A stretch of DNA of 64,000 nt from Saccharopolyspora gloriosae (GTDB lineage: Bacteria > Actinomycetota > Actinomycetes > Mycobacteriales > Pseudonocardiaceae). The notes below the pieces were generated by a model. It was not told the origin of the DNA, did no database searches, and was given only the letters and a program-made list of their open reading frames with translations. The DNA lies in assembly GCF_022828475.1 (NCBI RefSeq), contig NZ_CP059557.1, positions 124,001 through 188,000 on the forward strand. Reading direction: 5' to 3'. The first letter of the stretch is position 1. Every line of letters begins with the position of its first letter. Below are positions 17,361 to 28,816 of this stretch, one piece after another. Made by a program: the position numbers and the translations under genes.

Positions 17361-17994
17361 AGGCCGTGGCGGTGATGTCGTTCAGCAGCCCCTTCTCCAA
17401 AGTGATCTTGACCAGCGCTGCCGAGAAGCGCGCGTAGTCATCCGGATCGACCAGTCCGGCGAGCCGCTTCACGTCGGTCGGCAGGCCCGCCTTCTCCGCT
17501 CCGGAGAGCGCCTTCTTGTCGAAGTACGGCCGCAGCTCCGGCCACACGGCCTGCGCCTCCCGGCAGAAGATGTGCACGCCGACCGGCCCCAGGCTCGGCA
17601 CCTCGCGCAGCAGCCGCTGCATCACGCGCACGTCGCCGTCCGCCTCGGCGCGGAGTCTGCGCAGGTCACCGTGGTACCGGTCGAGCACGAGCTCGGCGCC
17701 GCGCCCGAGCGCCGTCGCGGTGCTCTCGTCGTACCGGACGTAGTGCCCGCGCCCCAAGGCGTCGACGCGCTGCTGCCAGGTGGCGTCGCGCATCCGTTCG
17801 GCGGTCGGGAACTCGCCCAGTTCGCGGGCCGCCGCCACGGCGATCTCGGCTTTGATCCGGGTCGACAGCAGAACGGAGAGCACCAGCAGGCGGTACAGCG
17901 GAGACGGCTTGTCGGTGAGCGGGGCTCCCGCCTGTTCCGCGTAGGTGGTGCCCGCTTCGCGCAGCAGTGCGCGGGCGGTGGCTTGTTCGGACAT
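17359..17994 (-). CDS. Endonuclease III-like HhH-GPD protein
   Basis: 211-residue DNA glycosylase-fold protein. It shows the SVLLSTRIKAEIA segment and the helix-hairpin-helix/GPD region EVPSLGPVGVHIF. Where endonuclease III has the catalytic Lys (GVGRKTA) this protein has LGPVG, so it lacks the lyase lysine; an Asp (PYFDKK) may be the GPD aspartate. There is no C-terminal Cys cluster for a 4Fe-4S centre. It may be a monofunctional glycosylase or have another role. AGGAGGTG lies 4-5 nt before the ATG. Confidence 0.75.
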   Translation of the reverse strand: MSEQATARALLREAGTTYAEQAGAPLTDKPSPLYRLLVLSVLLSTRIKAEIAVAAARELGEFPTAERMRDATWQQRVDALGRGHYVRYDESTATALGRGAELVLDRYHGDLRRLRAEADGDVRVMQRLLREVPSLGPVGVHIFCREAQAVWPELRPYFDKKALSGAEKAGLPTDVKRLAGLVDPDDYARFSAALVKITLEKGLLNDITATA

Positions 17995-18090
17995 GTCGCA
18001 CCTCCTTCGGCTGCGGCCTACCCGCCGAATCCGGCGTCCACACCGGGACCCGCCCGGCCGCGGTGCGGGGCGACGCGGGTTACCTGCGCT

Positions 18091-18096
18091 TATCGT
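18091..18096 (+). promoter_or_regulatory. Putative -10 box for leaderless XRE-cupin gene
   Basis: TATCGT ends 7 nt before GTG 18104. Confidence 0.45.
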
Positions 18097-18103
18097 GGGG
18101 GAC

Positions 18104-18718
18104 GTGGTAGATCGATCAGCTGAGGCGCGGACCCCGCGGGGCGACGGCACGGACGGCCGGGTGCTCGCCGGGATCGGCGAGCGGATCGGCCGGTTGCGAA
18201 CGGATCGGGAATGGTCGCGGCCCGCACTGGCCGAGGCGGCGCGCGTCACCGAACAGCGGCTGGCGGACGTGGAGGACGAACTGGCCACCCCGACGCTGGC
18301 GGAGCTGACGGAGCTCGCGAACGTGCTGAACGTGCAGCTCGCGGAGTTGTTCACCGACGCCGTTCCCGGCCCGGCCGCGGTCGTGATGCGCGGCGACGAG
18401 GTGCCCACCGTCGAGTCCGGTGACGTCGCGGTGCAGGTCCTGACACCGCGATCGGTGCTGCCGGGCATGTACGCGGCGCGCTACCGGCTGTCGCCGACCG
18501 GCGTCGGGGTGCGGCCGGTGCAGCACGAGGGGCACGACTGGTTGTACGTGCTCAGCGGGGAGCTGCGGGTGGACTTCGAGCAGGATTCGGTGACGCTGCG
18601 GGCGGGCGACAGCGCCAGCTTCGGCGCGACCGTCTGGCACCGCCTGGTGGTACCGGGCGAGGAGCCCGCCGAGTTCCTGGCGGTCGGCGCGACCCTGTTG
18701 ACCACGCCCGCCGACTGA
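18104..18718 (+). CDS. XRE-family regulator with cupin domain
   Basis: 204 residues. N-terminal helix-turn-helix (about 20-78: IGERIGRLRTDREWSRPALA..VTEQRLADVEDELATPTLAELTELANVLNV) joined to a C-terminal cupin_2 beta barrel (about 115-195: HEGHDWLYVLSGELRVDF, then FGATVWHRL) that likely senses a small ligand. Such one-component regulators often control nearby catabolic genes; no target is evident, though the LLM oxidoreductase gene is convergent next door. GTG 18104 is preferred because of the -10 box 7 nt upstream; GTG 18095 is an alternative. Confidence 0.82.
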   Translation: MVDRSAEARTPRGDGTDGRVLAGIGERIGRLRTDREWSRPALAEAARVTEQRLADVEDELATPTLAELTELANVLNVQLAELFTDAVPGPAAVVMRGDEVPTVESGDVAVQVLTPRSVLPGMYAARYRLSPTGVGVRPVQHEGHDWLYVLSGELRVDFEQDSVTLRAGDSASFGATVWHRLVVPGEEPAEFLAVGATLLTTPAD

Positions 18719-18743
18719 CCCCCGGCGCACCGGCTCGGGGGTC
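18717..18743. terminator. Probable terminator between convergent genes
   Basis: 8-bp stem GACCCCCG (18717-18724) and CGGGGGTC (18736-18743) overlapping the stop of the XRE-cupin gene, with an 11-nt loop. It could serve both strands. Confidence 0.5.
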
Positions 18744-18755
18744 GGTCCGGGCCGG

Positions 18756-19634
18756 TCACAGCTCGGGGAGGACCTCCGAGGCGATCTCCTCGACCGTGGA
18801 CTCGGAGCCCTCGTACGGGGATTCGGTGCGCGGCCAATGCGTGATGACGTCGGTGAAGCCGAGCTCGGCGGCGCGGCCGACCACTTCCTTGAAGTACTCG
18901 ACGCTGCTCAGCGAGTACTTCGGCGCGGCGTCGGCTTGCAGGTAGCGGGCCACCCGGTGCGGGGCGCGGCCGTCGGCGGCCAGGGCGTCGTCGAACTTCT
19001 TGGTCAGCTCGGCCACCCCGCGCCACCAGGCTTCGAGGTCGTCGCCGCCCTCGTTCCGGCCGGTGGTCACCCAGCCCTGCCCGTAGCGGGCGGCCAGCCG
19101 CATGGCGCGCGGCCCGTTCGCGGCGATGACGAAAGGTAACCGGGGCAGCTGCACGCAACCGGGCGCGCGACGGGCCTCGACGGCGGTGTAGTGCTCGCCG
19201 TACCAGCTGGTGTTGTCCTGGGTGAGGATCTTGTCCAGCAGCTCGACGAACTCCTCGAACCGCTCGGTCCGAGTGCCCGGCGCGGGGGCCTGCCCGCCGA
19301 GCACCGTGGTGTCGAAGCCGGGTCCGCCCGCGCCGATTCCCAGCGTGATGCGGCCGTCGGAGACGTCGTCGAGCGCGGTGACCTCGCGCGCGAAGTGCAC
19401 CGGGTGCCGGAAGTTGGGTGAGGCGACGAGCGTGCCCAGCCGGATCGTGGAGGTCGCGGTGGCCGCCGCGGTGAGCGTGGGCACCGCGTCGAACCACGGT
19501 TTGTCGACCAGCGACCTCCAACCGAGGTGATCGTAGGTCCAGGCGTGGGCGAAGCCGTATTCCTCGGCCATCCGCCACAGCGGCTCCGCAGCCCACCACC
19601 GGTGTTCGGGCAGTATCACAATCCCAACGCGCAC
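18756..19634 (-). CDS. LLM-class (luciferase-like) flavin or F420-dependent oxidoreductase
   Basis: 292-residue TIM-barrel protein of the bacterial luciferase family: FAHAWTYDHL, TSTIRLGTLV, DVSDGRITLGIGAGG and ANGPRAMRLAARYGQGW are family signatures. In actinobacteria many members use cofactor F420; cofactor and substrate cannot be read here. GTG 19634 gives MRVGIVILPEHRWW, a typical start, and a -10 box TACGGT lies 7 nt upstream; longer readings add an unrelated N-terminus. Confidence 0.86.
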   Translation of the reverse strand: MRVGIVILPEHRWWAAEPLWRMAEEYGFAHAWTYDHLGWRSLVDKPWFDAVPTLTAAATATSTIRLGTLVASPNFRHPVHFAREVTALDDVSDGRITLGIGAGGPGFDTTVLGGQAPAPGTRTERFEEFVELLDKILTQDNTSWYGEHYTAVEARRAPGCVQLPRLPFVIAANGPRAMRLAARYGQGWVTTGRNEGGDDLEAWWRGVAELTKKFDDALAADGRAPHRVARYLQADAAPKYSLSSVEYFKEVVGRAAELGFTDVITHWPRTESPYEGSESTVEEIASEVLPEL

Positions 19635-19641
19635 ACTGCTG

Positions 19642-19647
19642 ACCGTA
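19642..19647 (-). promoter_or_regulatory. Putative -10 box for leaderless LLM oxidoreductase gene
   Basis: TACGGT on the minus strand ends 7 nt before GTG 19634. Confidence 0.45.
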
Positions 19648-19805
19648 TCGGTACCACCCGTAAGGGTTCGACCCTGTGCGGGGTGTTCGCGGGTTTCCAG
19701 GGCGGAGGACACGTCCGTGTCGACCGTCACCGGGTGATCCACACGCTCAGGTGAAGCGGGAATAATCTGGCCCACCGCTGGTCATGGCCTCGCCAGCATG
19801 TCCGC

Positions 19806-20615
19806 GTGAACAAACCTGCGCTGGTCGCATCCGATGTGGACGGAACGTTGCTGGACCCTTCGGTCCAGGTGAGTGAGAGGACGGCGCGCACCGTGCGCGC
19901 CGTCGCGGATGACACCCCGTTCGTGCTGGTCACGGGACGACCACCACGATGGGTGCCGCAGATAGTGGACGGCTTGGGAGTCGCCGGGGTCGCGGTGTGC
20001 TCGAACGGCGCCGTGGTCTACGACGCCGCCAGGGACGAGGTGCTGCACAGCGTCGAGATGGAGCCGGTGCGGCTGCGCGACGCGGCCCGGGAACTGCGCG
20101 ACGCGCTGCCCGGCTGCACGTTCGCCGTCGAGCGCTCCACCAGGCGGGCTCGGGACGACGTGGCCGAGCAGTTCCTGGCGGAGGCCGGTTTCCACCGCGT
20201 GTGGCCGAACCGGGACATCCGGGTCGTCGAGGACGGGGAACTGTTCGACCGGCCCGCGGTGAAGCTGATGGTGCTGCACGAGGACCGGACCGGAATCGAC
20301 CTGGCACCGCTCGTCGAGGAGGTGCTGGGCGCCCGCCTGTGCCTGACGTGCTCGATGAACGGCGGTCCGATCGAGCTGTCCCTGCCCGGAGTGGACAAGG
20401 CCAGTGGGCTCGCGTTCGTCGCCGATGAGCTCGGCGTCGGCCGGCGCGAGGTGATCGGGTTCGGCGACATGCCCAACGACATCCCGATGCTGGACTGGGT
20501 GGGCCACGGCGTGGCGATGCGCAACGCGCATCCGGGGGTGCTGGAGGTGGCCGACGAGGTCACCACCTGCAACAGCCAGGACGGCGTGGCCCAGGTGCTC
20601 GAACGCTGGTGGTGA
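19806..20615 (+). CDS. HAD-superfamily (Cof-type) phosphatase
   Basis: 269-residue haloacid dehalogenase-like hydrolase. Motif I SDVDGTLLD (nucleophile Asp10 and acid Asp12), motif II VTGRPP, motif III Lys in PAVKLMVL, motif IV GFGDMPNDIPML; a type-IIB cap lies between. Cof-type enzymes dephosphorylate sugar phosphates, nucleotides or cofactor precursors. A homologue (Rv3813c) sits near glf in mycobacteria. It starts at GTG 19806 with no clear ribosome binding site; TAATCT at about 19771 may be its -10. Confidence 0.88.
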   Translation: MNKPALVASDVDGTLLDPSVQVSERTARTVRAVADDTPFVLVTGRPPRWVPQIVDGLGVAGVAVCSNGAVVYDAARDEVLHSVEMEPVRLRDAARELRDALPGCTFAVERSTRRARDDVAEQFLAEAGFHRVWPNRDIRVVEDGELFDRPAVKLMVLHEDRTGIDLAPLVEEVLGARLCLTCSMNGGPIELSLPGVDKASGLAFVADELGVGRREVIGFGDMPNDIPMLDWVGHGVAMRNAHPGVLEVADEVTTCNSQDGVAQVLERWW

Positions 20616-20664
20616 GCGCCGGGCTCGGCGCGAGCAGGTGAAATCTCGATGAACGTCGAACGGT

Positions 20665-20699
20665 ACGCCGTGTTCGGGCTGGGGAGGCGGACACGGCGT
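20665..20699. terminator. Possible weak terminator between convergent genes
   Basis: 9-bp stem ACGCCGTGT / ACACGGCGT with a 17-nt loop between the HAD phosphatase and GT87 genes. Confidence 0.35.
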
Positions 20700-20754
20700 C
20701 CGGGGCAGGGATTTCATAGTGGCCTGCGCAGTGCGTCGAGATCCCCGAGAACTG

Positions 20755-23449
<2,695 letters not shown>

Positions 23450-23450
23450 C

Positions 23451-25439
23451 GTGACCGACCGGACCCCCGATGAGTCTTCGGCCGCCGCGAAGCGCGCCGA
23501 GACCGGCCCCGCCGCAGCGGGCGAGAGCAAAGTCAGCGACGTGACCTCGGTCCGCTCCGGCGGCCGCCGCAAGGTCGCGCCCGAGCAGGTCCTGCAACGC
23601 GTGGTGTTCCCGCGCAGCGAGGACCCGCTGGACGTGCGCGCGCTCTACATCGACGAGCCGCAGACCGGCGCGACCAGCGTCGTGAGCCGGCGTTCGATCA
23701 AGGTGCCCGCGCACTCCAAGATCTCGCTGGCGTCCTACTTCAACGCCTTCCCCGCCAGCTACTGGAAGCGGTGGACGAAGGTCGACGAGGTGGTGCTGCG
23801 GCTGAAGGTCAAGGGGGCCGGTCGGCTCGACGTCTACCGCTCGAAGGCCAACGGCGACAGCGTGCACCTGGAAGGTGCGCCGGTCGCCAGCCCGAAGGCC
23901 TGGACGTGGCTGGAGTTCCGGGTCTCGCTGAAGCCGTTCGAGGACGGCGGCTGGATCTGGTTCGACCTGTTCACCAACGACGGCGCGCTGGAAATCGACG
24001 AGGCGGCCTGGACCACCGACGTCGAGCTGCCGCGCCAGCGGGTCGTGGTGGGCACCACCACGATCCGGCCTGCCGACTGCATCACCGCGCTGCAGACGCT
24101 GGGGGAGGACCCCCAGGTGCTGGAAGTGGTGGAGAAGGTCGTCGTGGCCGACCAGGGCGGCCAGAAGATCCGCGACACCGAGGGCTTCGAACTGGCCGCC
24201 GAGCGGCTCGGCGACAAGCTCCAGGTGATCGAGCAGGCCAACATCGGCGGCTCCGGCGGGTTCACCCGCGTCATGTACGAGGGCGTGTACAACTCGGACG
24301 CCGAGCAGGTCCTGCTCATGGACGACGACATCGCCCTGGAACCGGACGGGGTGCTGCGCGCGAACGCGTTCGCCCGCGCCGCCTCGCACCCGGTGATCGT
24401 GGGCGGCCACATGCTGAACCTGCAGGCCCGCTCGCGGCTGCACAGCATGGGCGAGGTCGTCGACGTCGGTGTGGGCATCTGGCGCCCGGCGCCGGGCGCG
24501 GTCACCGACTACGACTTCGCGAAGACTCCGCTGCGCAAGAGCAAGAAGCTGCACAAGCGGATCGACGCGAACTACAACGGCTGGTGGATGTGCCTGATCC
24601 CGCGTGAGGTCATCGAGCGCACCGGGCTGCCGCTGCCGTTGTTCATCAAGCACGACGACTCCGAATACTCGTTGCGCGCCGGTGGCCACGGCTTCCCGAC
24701 GGTGACGTTGCCCGGCGCGGCGATCTGGCACATGCCGTGGACCGACAAGGACGACGCCACGGACTGGACCGCCTACTTCCACACCCGCAACCGGCTGATC
24801 CTGGCCGCGCTGCACAGCCCGGAAGAGGTGCGGCAGGTCCTGGTCAAGCAGGGCCTGAAGCTGACGCTGCGGCACCTGCTGTCGATGGAGTACTCCACGG
24901 TGGCGGTGCAGCAGAAGGCCATCGAGGACTTCATGGCCGGGCCGGGCGACCTGTTCGACTCGCTGCACACGGCGCGTCCGGACGTGCTGGAGCTGCGCAA
25001 GCACTACGACGACGCGAAGACGCTGTCCTCGGCTCGCGAGTTCCCGCCGCCGTCGGCGGACCCGATCATGGCGGAGGGCCTGCTGAAGCCGCCGGTGAAC
25101 CCGGCGGTCATCGCGGCGCGGGCGTCGAAGGCGCTGCTGCACAACCTCAAGGAGCCGGACCAGACGGCGGGTGAGCGGCCGCAGCTGAACATCCCGGCCG
25201 ACAGCGCCCGCTGGTTCCTGCTCGGCGCGCTGGACAGCGCGACGGTGTCCAACGCCGACGGCAGTGGCGTGTCGTTCCGCCGCCGCGACCCCGAGGAGTT
25301 CCGCAGGCTCGGGCTCCGCGCGCTGGCGAACTACCGCAAGCTGGCCCGCGAATGGCCGCGGCTGCGCGAGGTCTACCGTGCGGCGCTGCCGGAGCTGACC
25401 AGCCCGGAGTCCTGGAAACAGGCCTTCGACAAGAAGTGA
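23451..25439 (+). CDS. glfT2: Galactofuranosyltransferase GlfT2 (galactan polymerase)
   Basis: Adds alternating beta-1,5 and beta-1,6 galactofuranose units from UDP-Galf to lipid-linked galactan at the inner membrane face. 662 residues: N-terminal beta-barrel, a GT-A domain with the metal-binding DDD in LLMDDDIAL (near 290), catalytic Asp in FIKHDDSEYSLR (near 400) and the metal-ligand His in WHMPWTD (near 426), then a helical C-terminal region. It starts at GTG 23451, 1 nt after glf. The N-terminal 40 residues are hydrophilic and not conserved. Confidence 0.96.
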   Translation: MTDRTPDESSAAAKRAETGPAAAGESKVSDVTSVRSGGRRKVAPEQVLQRVVFPRSEDPLDVRALYIDEPQTGATSVVSRRSIKVPAHSKISLASYFNAFPASYWKRWTKVDEVVLRLKVKGAGRLDVYRSKANGDSVHLEGAPVASPKAWTWLEFRVSLKPFEDGGWIWFDLFTNDGALEIDEAAWTTDVELPRQRVVVGTTTIRPADCITALQTLGEDPQVLEVVEKVVVADQGGQKIRDTEGFELAAERLGDKLQVIEQANIGGSGGFTRVMYEGVYNSDAEQVLLMDDDIALEPDGVLRANAFARAASHPVIVGGHMLNLQARSRLHSMGEVVDVGVGIWRPAPGAVTDYDFAKTPLRKSKKLHKRIDANYNGWWMCLIPREVIERTGLPLPLFIKHDDSEYSLRAGGHGFPTVTLPGAAIWHMPWTDKDDATDWTAYFHTRNRLILAALHSPEEVRQVLVKQGLKLTLRHLLSMEYSTVAVQQKAIEDFMAGPGDLFDSLHTARPDVLELRKHYDDAKTLSSAREFPPPSADPIMAEGLLKPPVNPAVIAARASKALLHNLKEPDQTAGERPQLNIPADSARWFLLGALDSATVSNADGSGVSFRRRDPEEFRRLGLRALANYRKLAREWPRLREVYRAALPELTSPESWKQAFDKK

Positions 25440-25477
25440 GAACCCCCTGATCTGTGTGCCCCGACCCCGGAGACGAA

Positions 25478-26077
25478 GTGGCTGCTGAACCGACTACGAC
25501 GACTCCCGGCGCTGCGAGCGCCGAGGAGCGGGAGTTCATCCCCGGCACCTGGGAACCGGTGCCGGAAGTCACCACCGAGACGCTCGCCCTGCGCAAGGTG
25601 CAGGGCGCGCTGGCGAAGCCGCCGGTGGTCAAGGCGGCCCGCGCGATGTCGCTGTTCGGCGAGCACGCGGCCGGGTGGCTGGCGATCGGCGCCGTGGGCG
25701 CGCTGGTGGACCGCAAGCGGCGCGGCGAGTGGGTCGCGGCGACGGCGGGCGTAGCCTTCGCGCACGGGGCGTCGATCGGCGTGAAGCGGGTCGTGCGGCG
25801 TAGCCGCCCTGGTGACCCGCAGGTCCAGGTGCTGGTCGGGACGCCGAGCAAGCTCAGCTTCCCGTCCTCGCACGCGACGTCGACGACGACGGCGGCGGTC
25901 CTCTACGGCGGACTGCTGGGCAAGCGGCTGACTCCGGCGCTGGTGCCGCCGATGATGGTCAGCCGGATGGTTCTGGGGGTGCATTACCCGAGCGACGTTC
26001 TCGCCGGTTCAGCGCTCGGCGGTGCCGTGGCGCTGGGCGTCCGGCGGTTCATGAGACGGCGGAGGAACCGTGGCTGA
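25478..26077 (+). CDS. PAP2-family membrane phosphatase (decaprenylphosphoryl pentose-5-phosphate phosphatase candidate)
   Basis: 199 residues with the three PAP2 motifs: KRVVRRSRP (about 102-112), FPSSHAT (about 128) and SRMVLGVHYPSD (about 162). The mycobacterial homologue Rv3807c is placed in the pathway that removes the 5-phosphate from decaprenylphosphoryl-phosphoribose, the UbiA product. I choose GTG 25478 because GGAG lies 5 nt ahead; GTG 25454 is also in frame. Its end overlaps the ubiA start by 8 bp, which fits a shared pathway. Confidence 0.9.
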   Translation: MAAEPTTTTPGAASAEEREFIPGTWEPVPEVTTETLALRKVQGALAKPPVVKAARAMSLFGEHAAGWLAIGAVGALVDRKRRGEWVAATAGVAFAHGASIGVKRVVRRSRPGDPQVQVLVGTPSKLSFPSSHATSTTTAAVLYGGLLGKRLTPALVPPMMVSRMVLGVHYPSDVLAGSALGGAVALGVRRFMRRRRNRG

Positions 26078-27221
26078 CAAGAACGAGACGGGCGCGACCG
26101 TCAGCGATCCCGAAAACGGGATCGACGCGGCCGCGACCAACGGCGCGTCCGGCAACGGCAAAGCCGTGACCGAGACCGACGCGGAACAGGTGCGCAGCGA
26201 AGTCGAATCCGACGCCGAGGGGTCGATCGGCTCCGAAGGCGGCGGCAGCGCGGGCGCGCTGGAGGAATCCGAGGAGACGGCGGGCGCCGGGGACGAGAAG
26301 GACAAGTCCTCCGACGCCTACCACGCGAAGGTGACCGCGAAGGCGGGAACGCCCGCGGGCCTGGTCAGCGGACTGATCAAGGAACTTCGCCCGAAGCAGT
26401 GGGTGAAGAACGTCCTGGTGCTGGCCGCACCGTTCACTGCGGGCGCGCTGCTGCAGCCGTCCGTGGTGCTGGATGCGGCACTGGCGTTCGTGGTGTTCTC
26501 GATGGCCGCTTCGGGCATCTACTTCATCAACGACGCCATCGACGTCGAGTCGGACCGCCAGCACCCGACGAAGCGGAACCGGCCGATCGCGGCGGGACTC
26601 ATCCCGCTGCCGATCGCCTGGGTCGTGTCGGTGCTGCTGCTCGGCGGTTCACTGGCGATCTCGGCCGGGGTGAGCTTCGGCCTGCTGACGGTGATGGCCG
26701 TGTACATCGCGGTGCAGCTGGGCTACTGCTTCGGCCTGAAGCACCAGCCGGTGATCGACCTGTGCATCGTGGCCTCCGGGTTCCTGCTGCGCGCGGTCGC
26801 CGGTGGTGCCGCGGCCGGGCTGGAGATCACCCAGTGGTTCTACATCGTGGTGGCGTTCGGTTCGCTGTTCATGGTGGCGGGCAAGCGCTACGCCGAGGTG
26901 AAGCTGGCGGCCGAGACCGGCGCGAAGATCCGCAAGTCGCTGAAGGCGTACTCGCCGTCGTACCTGCGGTTCGTGTGGGCCATCGCGGCCGCGATCACGA
27001 TCATGACGTACTGCCTGTGGGCCTACGACATCCGTGAGATCGAGCAGTCCCGCTGGGGCATCATCTCGATCATCCCGATGGTGATCGCGATCCTGCGGTA
27101 CGCGGTGGACGTGGACAAGGGCGTCGCCGGCGAGCCCGAGGAGGTGGCGCTGAAGGACAAGGTGCTGCTGGTACTCGGCGCGATCCTGGCAGGGTGCTTG
27201 TTCCTGGCGTACTACCTGTAA
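26070..27221 (+). CDS. ubiA: Decaprenyl-phosphate phosphoribosyltransferase (UbiA family)
   Basis: Transfers phosphoribose from PRPP to decaprenyl phosphate, the first step to the arabinose donor DPA. 383 residues with about nine membrane helices. The first prenyltransferase motif is NDAIDVESD (about 154) and the second Asp-rich site lies in CFGLKHQPVIDLC (about 220). Mycobacterial UbiA is about 300 residues; the excess is an acidic, disordered N-terminus of about 85 residues (rich in Glu, Asp, Ser, Gly). GTG 26070 overlaps the PAP2 gene; an internal start cannot be excluded but no better one is seen. A strong terminator follows. Confidence 0.93.
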   Translation: MADKNETGATVSDPENGIDAAATNGASGNGKAVTETDAEQVRSEVESDAEGSIGSEGGGSAGALEESEETAGAGDEKDKSSDAYHAKVTAKAGTPAGLVSGLIKELRPKQWVKNVLVLAAPFTAGALLQPSVVLDAALAFVVFSMAASGIYFINDAIDVESDRQHPTKRNRPIAAGLIPLPIAWVVSVLLLGGSLAISAGVSFGLLTVMAVYIAVQLGYCFGLKHQPVIDLCIVASGFLLRAVAGGAAAGLEITQWFYIVVAFGSLFMVAGKRYAEVKLAAETGAKIRKSLKAYSPSYLRFVWAIAAAITIMTYCLWAYDIREIEQSRWGIISIIPMVIAILRYAVDVDKGVAGEPEEVALKDKVLLVLGAILAGCLFLAYYL

Positions 27222-27235
27222 TACCTCGTTCCACC

Positions 27236-27269
27236 AGAACGCCCCTGGCCCTTCGGTCAGGGGCGTTCT
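27236..27269 (+). terminator. Rho-independent terminator of the glf-ubiA operon
   Basis: Perfect 12-bp stem AGAACGCCCCTG / CAGGGGCGTTCT with a 10-nt loop containing CTTCGG, followed by GTGTTT. Confidence 0.9.
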
Positions 27270-27282
27270 GTGTTTCCTGCTG

Positions 27283-27520
27283 GGGTGGTCGGGTAGCGGA
27301 ACCTCAGCCGTCTTCTCGCTGCGGGATCAATTTTTCGAGTGGCTCCGCCACACGCAAAATTGCTGTCCTCGCGAGAAGACGGCTGAGAACCCGCCGGCGG
27401 TCGGCCTGCTCAGGTGGGCTATGCGCTTCGCGCATACAGGCACGGCTTCGCCGCGAGGCACGGCTTCGCCGCGAGGCAGGCTTGCTTCGCCGCCCTTCGC
27501 GGCTTTGCCGCTCACAAGAT
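27283..27520 (+). repeat. Composite intergenic repeat, copy F (full length)
   Basis: Head GGTCGGGTAGCGGAACCTCA, arm GCCGTCTTCTCGC, centre with GTGGCTCCGCCAC palindrome, inverse arm GCGAGAAGACGGCTGAGAAC, CCGCC, then GTGGGCTATGCGCTTCGCGC and two to three units of GCACGGCTTCGCCGCGAG. It is nearly the reverse complement of copy B at 5.4-5.7 kb. Confidence 0.85.
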
Positions 27521-27541
27521 TCGTGTACGGTTCTGATCAGC

Positions 27542-28816
27542 TCATCCTGGAGGGTTCTGGGCGAGGCCGAGCTGCCGGACCACGTCGTGGGCCATCTGGA
27601 TGGCGTAGCTCTGGCCGCGGTCCTGGGGGTAGATCTGGGACATGGTGGCGAGGGTGACGCCGGGCATCGAGGTGGCGTGCTCCGGGATCAGCGCCCGGTA
27701 CTCGGGAGTCACCACGGGCTGGGCGAAACCGGCCTTCGAGAAGTGCCAGTCCTTGATCCACGACTCGTCGAAGTCCGGATTCAGCTTGCGCAGCCACGGG
27801 ATGTAGCGCTCCAGCAGCTCCGCCGGGTCGGTGGTGAACCGCCAATCGTCGCGCGGTACGTAGTTGCCGACGTAGACGACGTGGCGCCCGCCGTACTCGG
27901 CGCGGTCGACCATGTTGGTGTGCTCGACGACGGCGAGGAACGGGAAGTCCGCGTCGTTGATGTTGAGCCAGTAGTACGGGATGACGCTGCGATCGCACTC
28001 CAGCACGAAGCACGTCGCACCCAGGTACTGGTTGCGCCACAGCACGTCGTCGGACTCGATGTCGGCCGCCTTCGCGAACACCGGCTGCGGCACGGTGACG
28101 ATGAGCCGGTCGAACTCGTAGGCGGTGCCGTCGGCGGTCTTGACCTCCACGGCGTTCGGCTGGCGGATGGAGGTGACGGGCTTGCCGAACTCGACGCTGC
28201 CGCCGCGTTCGGTCACCGCGTCCAGCAGCGCCCGGTACACCTGCTCGAACCCGCCGTGCACGTAGCCGAGCCCGAACGTGCGGTAGTGGATCCGCGCCCA
28301 CAGCCACGCCATCGAGACGTCTTCGGCGCGGTCACCGAACTTGCCGGTGAGCAGCGGTTCCCAGATGGTCGCGGTGACGCGCGGCCCGGCCCACCGGCGC
28401 ATCCAGTCCAGGGCGCGCACCGAGCCGAAGCGGGCGCCGTCGCGGACCGCTTTGAGCGCGGCGGAACTCGCGCCGAACCGCAGCCGGTCGAGCATCGAGA
28501 ACTTCGGGAACTTCAGCATCTCCACCGGAGTCCCGAACGGATGCAGCTCGCCGCCCAGGTACACGCCGGTCGTGGGGGAGTGGAACCGCAGCTTGTCGGC
28601 GAGCCCGAGTTCGGTGATCAGGTCGATGATCGCCCGGTCCGTCTTGAAGCTGTGGTGGTAGAAGCGCTCCAGCGGGGTACCGCCGACCTCGATGGAGGCC
28701 GCGAGGCCGCCGAGCTCGGCCGAGGCCTCCAGCACGGTGACGTCGTGACCGGCTTTGACCGCGTCGAACGCGGCCGTCAGGCCGGTGGCTCCGGCACCGA
28801 CGACACCCAGCTTCAT
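27542..28816 (-). CDS. FAD/NAD(P)-binding flavoprotein of a glycan gene cluster
   Basis: 424-residue amine-oxidase-like flavoprotein. It opens MKLGVVGAGATGLTAAFDAV (GxGxxG dinucleotide site), has the ELGGLAAS FAD motif, and later DRLIVTVPQPVF; no signal peptide. Relatives occur in polysaccharide clusters next to GtrA/GT2 genes, but the reaction is unknown. ATG 28816 overlaps the GtrA stop (ATGA) and has GGAG 6 nt ahead, so it is preferred to ATG 28828. It is the last gene of a three-gene operon (GT2, GtrA, flavoprotein), which suggests it alters a polyprenyl-linked sugar or its acceptor. Confidence 0.82.
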   Translation of the reverse strand: MKLGVVGAGATGLTAAFDAVKAGHDVTVLEASAELGGLAASIEVGGTPLERFYHHSFKTDRAIIDLITELGLADKLRFHSPTTGVYLGGELHPFGTPVEMLKFPKFSMLDRLRFGASSAALKAVRDGARFGSVRALDWMRRWAGPRVTATIWEPLLTGKFGDRAEDVSMAWLWARIHYRTFGLGYVHGGFEQVYRALLDAVTERGGSVEFGKPVTSIRQPNAVEVKTADGTAYEFDRLIVTVPQPVFAKAADIESDDVLWRNQYLGATCFVLECDRSVIPYYWLNINDADFPFLAVVEHTNMVDRAEYGGRHVVYVGNYVPRDDWRFTTDPAELLERYIPWLRKLNPDFDESWIKDWHFSKAGFAQPVVTPEYRALIPEHATSMPGVTLATMSQIYPQDRGQSYAIQMAHDVVRQLGLAQNPPG

